Below, one piece after another: positions 58,129 to 64,000 of a DNA stretch of 64,000 nucleotides; the first letter of the stretch is position 1, and every line of letters starts with the position of its first letter. Source of the DNA: Kalaharituber pfeilii (Eukaryota; Ascomycota; Pezizomycetes; Pezizales; Pezizaceae); assembly GCA_015179045.1 (NCBI GenBank), contig WHUZ01000009.1:1426001-1490000 (forward strand). Reading direction: 5' to 3'. A program made the translations under genes and the position numbers. The notes beneath the pieces were generated by a model. That model had not been told where the DNA came from, searched no databases, and saw only the letters and a list, made by a program, of their open reading frames with translations.

Positions 58129-58655
58129 TCAGTTGTAAAGCGGTAATTCAAAATTCTGATTGCGACGGCGAATGTGGGCTCGGGCAGCGCTGGAAAGGGA
58201 GTCGATTTGATTCATTGTGAAGTCGCGTGACATGCGGAGTGCAAATGATAAGAGATAGGAGAGGGTATATTCGTACATCGTCAAGTCCGTATGTGGATCA
58301 AGATCAATGCTAGAGCAGATTGGACGTAGTTGGCTTTCGAGATAGCGGCGTATTTGTCTTTGTAGTAACCTGTGCACCGAGAATTAGCGAATTTGAGGGC
58401 TGAGTGCCAGTATCTATAGCGCTATCAGACACCGAAGGCATCTTCCCAGATTAACCTCCTGATTCTGCCAGAGTTGAATAACGTCATTCCCTGGGGGATA
58501 GCAGACTAGGTAGTTATTGCATCTCAAGGACACTGTAAGAGAAGCGATTGTCTCCGAAAGCCCCCAATTGAATGCTGGCCTTACTCTATCACACCAATCG
58601 CTTGGGGTTGCGTTGATGTGTATTCAACGCCTAGGGCTGATGAGGCCAAAGCCAT
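58129..58655 (-). CDS. tentative three-exon small protein, unknown function
   Basis: Minus-strand exons 58655-58585, 58522-58433 and 58369-58129 can be joined in frame to 133 residues. Intron 2 (63 nt) has a CTAAT branch site and a GTGCACAG acceptor but a weak donor GTGTCT. Intron 1 has a good donor (GTAAGG), but only a poor GAG acceptor keeps the frame; the better TTACAG acceptor 10 bases earlier breaks it. The last exon (QRQIRRYLESQLRPICSSID..., then YEYTLSYLLSFALRMSRDF) looks like a real helical protein. No family recognised. It may be a real gene or a relic. Confidence 0.3.
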
Positions 58656-60713
58656 TCCGAATGGGGGCCGTATTTTCGTAGGGGGTTAGTAGTGTTCAAG
58701 CATAAGCCCAGTGTGTGAGGCCGTTGTTAATACAGCTTAAGATGCATGCCCCAATAACGTGTTAACGTGCTGACGTTGAACGCATGAGATATATCATAAG
58801 ATATTGAAACCATACCGACTCTAGAAATAGCTGTGTCCAAATGGAGTACGTACAAGGTAACCCTTTCCGTCAAGTGTCGGAATTCCCGTAGATTGGGCTG
58901 ATGACTTCAAACTGTTCAAACCTAGTAACTATCTGGGTACGAGAACAAGTAACTATAGGGATATGTTGACTCTCTCGTTCTTTAAAGTCTTGGTTTGCTT
59001 AATAGACTCTGTTATTAAATTATCATAGGTTGGTAAGGAATGTCAGGTTCGCTGCGAGATAATTGGGGCGCAAGTACAGACGACCTACAAAGTTCTTAAT
59101 GACTTCCAAGTATATGCTTGCCCCGATGATTGCCAACAGATGCCCGTTGGTACCCGATATCATTACTGGGACCAATTATCAGCCCCACAAGCAATGAAAA
59201 GTAGTCAGATGCCAGATTAGATTAAATCGGTGCCGAAATTATGTGTAGATATCAGGCCATGAATTAAAATGGTATTCAGACCCAGAGAGCGGATGTAACC
59301 TCACTCGGAAGCAAGTTTGAATTGGTGATATAAAGTCTCGAAGAGTAGACCATGTGAGGGTGCGTACTCGCAGACATAAAGTATTGCACCCCTCATTAAG
59401 TCTCTCTGTTTTGAATGATTGTCACAGACATCTTGTATATCAATTGTTTAACCAGTTTTGCCCACCCTCCTACATAAGCTCTCCCCTGATTGGAATTTGT
59501 CAAGTGTCGAAGAATATTTTTGTTGGCAAATGTTGCTTCCTGGGACTGATTAGTGTTCATGCTATAAGGTTTTGAACTTCGAAAGTCGTCGTCTACAGCT
59601 TTACTCGGGTGAAAGAAGAATTGGTAATTCCGGGCCGTATTAGCACTGAATTCGTGAACGTTGGCTCAAAGTGAAGCCGGATGAGAAATAAGCAGCTTGC
59701 ATGGGATTCGAAGACTGCCAACTCGGCGCCGGACAGACATTCCTGATTAGGGACCGGGAAAACTGTCGAATAAGCTTCCTGAGTAAAAAGCGTTACGAAA
59801 TTTTCGATGGACAACAGAACGGGAGCAGAGTTTGAACAAGGCAAGCAGAACTTCAGAGTTAACCCCGAACGAGATAATGCTTGCGCAATTTGTAAGACAT
59901 AGAATTGGACCACGGTTATATCTCAGTACCAGACAATGACAGAAGTATGCACATTTTTTAGATTTGTCAAAAACTCACAAGCTTTCGGAAGAGGAATGCC
60001 AAATCGCAGTGGTTTGGATGACCTCCGAGAATTTGGTTCCATCGTTTCACCAATATCCAGCCTCCCCAACAATAACAAGCATGCCAAGCTAGCAATAAAT
60101 AGAGTTCAAGAACAAAGTTGTGGTTTTTTCTGGAACCTCGCAATTTGAGAGAAGCAGAAGTAGTAGTAGATAGAATTCAATTGATTTAGAATTAAGAGTG
60201 CAGATCCAAACGATCACAGTTCTTGAACCTTCCACAATGACGGGTGCGGGGTGAAAAATAGACAAACTTCTAGAGCCTCGTGGAGCGGCACCTGGGGCAA
60301 AGGTGGCACACCGTGACTTTATGTATGACGCCGTGTTTGCTTGTCATGCATCTGAGTGGCCCGCAACACATCCATAATATATGCACATGAACCAGCATAC
60401 TTGTACTCGTGTTAAGGATTATCATTCATATCGCTTTGATATGCAGCATACTGTTTCATCATTGTACTTGAGATTTACTTCTCTTTACTTCATCATGACA
60501 GCCTACTGACATATGCACTGAAACATGATCATGGTCTGTCGTCATGACATGAGAAAGCAGGTTTGCATATGTTGCTTTCAGGTTTTTTCTCTACGTGAGG
60601 AATTCTCGTTATCACCAAAAGTTGTCTATATATGTCGCTTTATGTTCCTGTATCTATTGCAATGCAGTAAGCGACGTACTCAATTCAATAAGCGTAAATA
60701 ACTCGAGTACTTA
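58656..60713. other. intergenic, no supported gene
   Basis: Only short frames; the plus-strand 59354-59575 and minus-strand 59913-59593 frames have no motifs. No repeat structure recognised. Confidence 0.5.
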
Positions 60714-62585
60714 ACGTGCCCGAAGTGGTAACGATCTGCCCCCCTGTAACGATCCATTCTCTGGGCACTCCTCGTCATACATTCCTCGCTCTACTACTTA
60801 TTTTGGATATATTGCAACTATAGAAATTGCTTAACATTATACCAATTTGACATCGCTGAATCAGAATTTGCTATCATAATGAGGAAAAAATCAAAATTCC
60901 ATTATTTACAAGTAAATTCATTATTATTCACCTAATTTGAGCTCTCCCTGTATAGAGTATAGCTCAACATCCTCGAAATCAGGAAAATAATATAGAAAAC
61001 TAGTAATTCTCATCCATCTAGAGCTGGTCTTTTTATTAAAAGTCAATATTGCATATACAGATCATGTGGGATGCAATGCACCTTCAATTGTATAGAAGTA
61101 GTTTATATTCGTGAGCTAATCTCTATACGTTGATCTGACCTTCAGTATTCCTAGACTCCTCAAGTGATTCAGGAATACCGGGACTTGAAGTTGTAGTAGT
61201 TGAAGCACTAGGGGTGGTAACAGTAACTCCTTCTGAGGTGCCAGGTATGACAGAAGAGACGTATGGCTCAAATCTGCTATTGGAACCTTCTTCTAATCAC
61301 CCCCCCTTCTAGTATTCAGACCCTCCTATCTCATGAACTAAAGATCTTTCCCAGCCCCAGCCTTGCATGTGAGTTCCTCTATGGTGTCTTTTTGTAACTT
61401 GTTCAGCTGCAGCCATTTCTCTCTATTTTCGTTCTTCTTTTGCCTTGCTGTCATGGGTCACCTCGGGTGGCTGATAGAGCGTATATGCGACGTATGCGAA
61501 ATGCGACAGCAAATATATGGGATGCAGGTGCGTATTGCTAAATGAGCTATGCAGAGGACTAGTAAACGTCACTAGTCAAGTGTTTTTTCACTGATCTGGT
61601 GGGATGCGGTTCTCTACCCAAGACGCCCAAGACGTTATATTCACTCACTTCCTCCTAAGCCGCCTCGAGCTGAAGTTAAAGCAATACTGGAAATAGAAGG
61701 AAAAAATAGTAGGAGATGTCGAAAAGGAAACAGAGAGTACCAGCGAAGGTCAGAAAGGAGGAAGAGAAACTTCAGAAGGTGCGAAAATAGTTTAGGATAA
61801 GAAAGAAGCCGCTAATATGCAAAGTAGTTAGCAGCGATGGATCAAGAAAGTAAGGCAAAAGAGGAACGAAAATAGAGAGAGATGGCTGCAGCTGAACAAG
61901 TTACAAAAAGACACCATAGAGGAGCTCACATGCAAGGCTGGGGCTGGGAAAGATCTTTAGTTCATGAGATAGGAGGGTCTGAATACTAGAAGGGGGGGCG
62001 GGTAGAAGAAGGTTCCAATAGCAGATTTGAGCCATAGGTCTCTTCTGTCATACCTGGCACCTCAGAAGGAGTTACTGTTACCACCCCTAGTGCTTCAACT
62101 ACTACAACTTCAAGTCCCGGTATTCCTGAATCACTTGAGGAGTCTAGGAACACTGAAGGTCAGATCAAGGTATAGAGATTAGCTCACGAATATAAACTAC
62201 TTCTATACAATTGAAGGTGCATTGCATCCCACATGATCTGTATATGCAATATTGACTTTTAATAAAAAGACCAGCCCTAGATGGATGAGAATTACTAGTT
62301 TTCTATATAATTTTTCTGATTTCGAGAATGTTGAGCTATACTATATACAGGGAGGACTCAACTTAGGTAAATAATGATAAATTTAGTTGTAAATATTGGA
62401 ATTTTGATTTTTTCCTCATTATGATAGCAAATTCTGATTCAGCGATGTCAAATTGGTATAATGTTAAGCAATTTCTATAGTTGCAATATATTCAAATAAA
62501 AGTAGTAGAGCGAGGAATGCATGACGAGGAGTGCCCAGAGAGTGGATCGTTACAGGGGGGCAGATCGTTACCACATCGGGCACGC
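60714..62585. mobile_element. 1.87 kb palindromic (foldback) transposon with TA target duplication
   Basis: Outer ends CGTGCCCGA(A/T)GTGGTAACG at 60715 and its complement ending at 62584 start inverted arms of about 732-735 bp (60715-61446 and 61850-62584) around a ~403 bp loop. TA lies on both sides (60712-60713, 62586-62587). Each end carries two direct copies of GTAACGATC separated by TGCCCCCCT, as in subterminal repeats of fungal pogo/Fot elements. The total length equals a typical Fot-type transposon. The loop and the inner right arm keep Lys/Arg/Glu-rich coding like the C-terminal tail of such transposases. The left part is therefore an inverted copy of the right part instead of the element's own 5' half. 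Confidence 0.8.
61600..61905 (+). pseudogene. decayed pogo-type transposase C-terminal tail
   Basis: Plus-strand fragments in shifting frames: SLPKTPKT (about 61614-61637), MSKRKQRVPAKVRKEEEKLQ at 61716-61775 ending in TAG at 61790, and KAKEERK*REMAAAEQVTKR at about 61853-61912. TPKTP followed by long basic/acidic coiled tails is how many fungal Fot/Pot transposases end; this is from family memory. The DDE catalytic core and the CENP-B-type DNA-binding domain are absent, so it is not functional. Confidence 0.45.
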
Positions 62586-63409
62586 TATTTCTTCTTCGTT
62601 ACTTTACATCCTTACGTCTTCATGGACGTTCAATACGGAGCGGCAAGCGCCTTGGCAGAGGTCTTGGCGGATAGATGCGGCTAGCGTACTGTAACACTGT
62701 CCACAAACGCCAAGGCTCACGAACACACCAAAGCTACAGGCTTCACAGCAACGTGCCTTCTAAGAAGCCTCCGTACAGGCGCGGCAAGAAATGCACAACG
62801 CTCCACACGATCCTCAACTAACGAGATCCTACCGCAACCACTGAACCTTGGCTGTACTTGTACTCGAGTACAGATGACACTATGTGCATCCGCTTGTCCT
62901 CAAGTAATAGCCCGACAAACACCGCCCTGGTACTGTAGGGCCGCCCGGAAACGGAGAGATACCGCTGCCCCAGTTCTCGCACTTGAACCAACTGGAGCCA
63001 TCACTGCTACCCCCATTGCGCCTTATGCGATATACGACGGTGTACGATCGAATAAAAGATGTGATTTTTGGAGACGGAGGCGGAGTGAATGGTGGCCCGG
63101 AGGATGAACTCCGGGGCATAGGCCTACATGAAGTCGAAGGATTCCTCCACAATCGCTTGATCATGATCCGATAAGTGGAATGGGCGACGGCGAGGCAGCA
63201 ACTTGATATTTTGCCATAAAAGGGATCCGATTCATTCGCTTTCTTGAGCCAGTCTACAGTCAAGCTCGCTCCAACAATCCATCTGTCTCCTTCCTCCAAA
63301 CAATCTAGTCACGGCTAAGTTTCTTTAACGCTTTTCCGTTTCGAAATAACACTTTTTCGGACGCTATAGTAAACTTCTTACCGAGCACTCCTTTACAGCT
63401 ATTCTCACA
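62586..63409. other. 5' flank of the monooxygenase gene
   Basis: A minus-strand frame at 63299-62880 (139 codons) overlaps the likely promoter and shows no motif. A T-rich leader (TCTTGAGCC... to TTTACAGCTATTCTCACA) precedes the start codon. No other gene supported. Confidence 0.5.
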
Positions 63410-64000
63410 ATGGCAATCACCGCCAACCTTTCGGAGATCCCAACTACTAAGGTGTTGATTGTGGGTGGAGGTATCGGCGGTCTCACACTAGGAACTATCC
63501 TTAAACAATTGTCAATACCCTTCCTCGTCCTTGAACGGTCAGTCAAAATTACTCCCGTCGGCGCCGGTATTTCACTTGCCCCCAATTGCTTGCGAATCCT
63601 AGATCAGCTTGGCCTTTACCCCTTCATTCAAAGAGAGGGACAGAAGCTCAACAAGATCTTGATCCACCGCGAGACGACAAAATGGCGTGAGATGGACTAT
63701 ACAATCTGCGAGAGCACATTCGGATACCCTGTCTACTCTGTTGAACGGCATAGCTTCCACCACATGCTCCATGCTGCCGCGGGTGGAGATGCAAATGTGT
63801 TACTGGATAGCAAAGTGGTAGATATTGACGATAACCCAGAAAAGCCATATGTGGAGGTGTCCTTGGCAAATGGAAAGAAAGTGAGGGGTGAGGTCCTTAT
63901 TGGTGCCGATGGTATTAGATCGATCACCCGAAGAATCTTGGCCAGGAATGCCGGGATGAAGGAAGCAAACACAATCAAATTCACTGGGAGAGTTCACATG
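63410..64000 (+). CDS. FAD-dependent monooxygenase (salicylate/p-hydroxybenzoate hydroxylase type), partial
   Basis: Open from ATG 63410 to the window end (197 codons, 3' part missing). Group A flavoprotein monooxygenases use FAD and NAD(P)H to hydroxylate aromatic or polyketide-like substrates. Seen here: the dinucleotide-binding Rossmann motif [15 protein letters not shown] at residues 14-28, the acidic strand end LVLER with [19 protein letters not shown] next, [12 protein letters not shown], and the second FAD motif [12 protein letters not shown] near residue 170 (the conserved D-G pair). The start is well placed, as no upstream in-frame ATG precedes the motif and the leader is non-coding. 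No intron is needed so far. The substrate cannot be told; such genes occur in catabolism and in secondary-metabolite clusters, and the rest of any cluster would lie beyond the window. Confidence 0.9.
   Translation, partial: MAITANLSEIPTTKVLIVGGGIGGLTLGTILKQLSIPFLVLERSVKITPVGAGISLAPNCLRILDQLGLYPFIQREGQKLNKILIHRETTKWREMDYTICESTFGYPVYSVERHSFHHMLHAAAGGDANVLLDSKVVDIDDNPEKPYVEVSLANGKKVRGEVLIGADGIRSITRRILARNAGMKEANTIKFTGRVHM

Noticed and set aside
62880..63299. 139-codon minus-strand frame before the monooxygenase
   Set aside because: Lies in the promoter region of the neighbouring gene and carries no recognisable motif.

Overview
The window looks like nuclear DNA of a filamentous ascomycete (Pezizomycotina). 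Genes sit singly or in small clusters on both strands. They carry short introns (about 46-141 nt) with GT..AG ends and often a CTAAC-type branch site. The products are eukaryotic (mitochondrial carrier, mitochondrial E1-beta, DDHD phospholipase, RIB7), and the DNA between them is long, AT-rich and full of decayed mobile elements. The low gene density and CpG-to-TpG/CpA differences between element copies would suit a repeat-rich Pezizomycete such as a truffle, but that placement is inference.

Layout. 1-12.5 kb has no intact gene. It holds a small retroposon with a poly(A) tail and target-site duplication, a 2.5 kb palindrome containing two inverted LTRs and a Gag zinc-knuckle fragment, and an 820 bp terminal-inverted-repeat (TIR) element. 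12.5-26.8 kb is the housekeeping block: DDHD phospholipase (+, one apparent frameshift at a C run), BCKDH E1-beta (+, 3 exons), a secreted subtilisin-like protease (-, 2 exons, with TATA and GATA sites upstream), a carnitine/acylcarnitine carrier (-, 4 exons) and riboflavin reductase RIB7 (+). 26.8-31.7 kb is a graveyard of coding relics, including a RecQ-type Walker A fragment. 31.7-35.4 kb holds the most unusual gene: a five-exon, 1110-residue protein with an Ulp1-like cysteine protease domain and a long C-terminal part I do not recognise. 38.1-39.1 kb has one pogo-like TIR element inserted in another. 40.7-42.5 kb encodes a Ser/Pro-rich basic protein of unknown role. 50.9 kb holds a small two-exon gene, 55.7-57.3 kb a membrane-anchored methyltransferase (-), and 58.1-58.7 kb a tentative three-exon gene (-). 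60.7-62.6 kb is a second giant palindrome flanked by TA with a transposase-like tail in its loop, and an FAD-dependent monooxygenase starts at 63.4 kb and runs off the end.

Links between genes. The carnitine carrier and BCKDH E1-beta both serve mitochondrial acyl-CoA and branched-chain metabolism, but they are not co-transcribed. The other genes show no operon-like arrangement. All exon joins were made by eye from splice signals and reading-frame continuity; no database search was possible.
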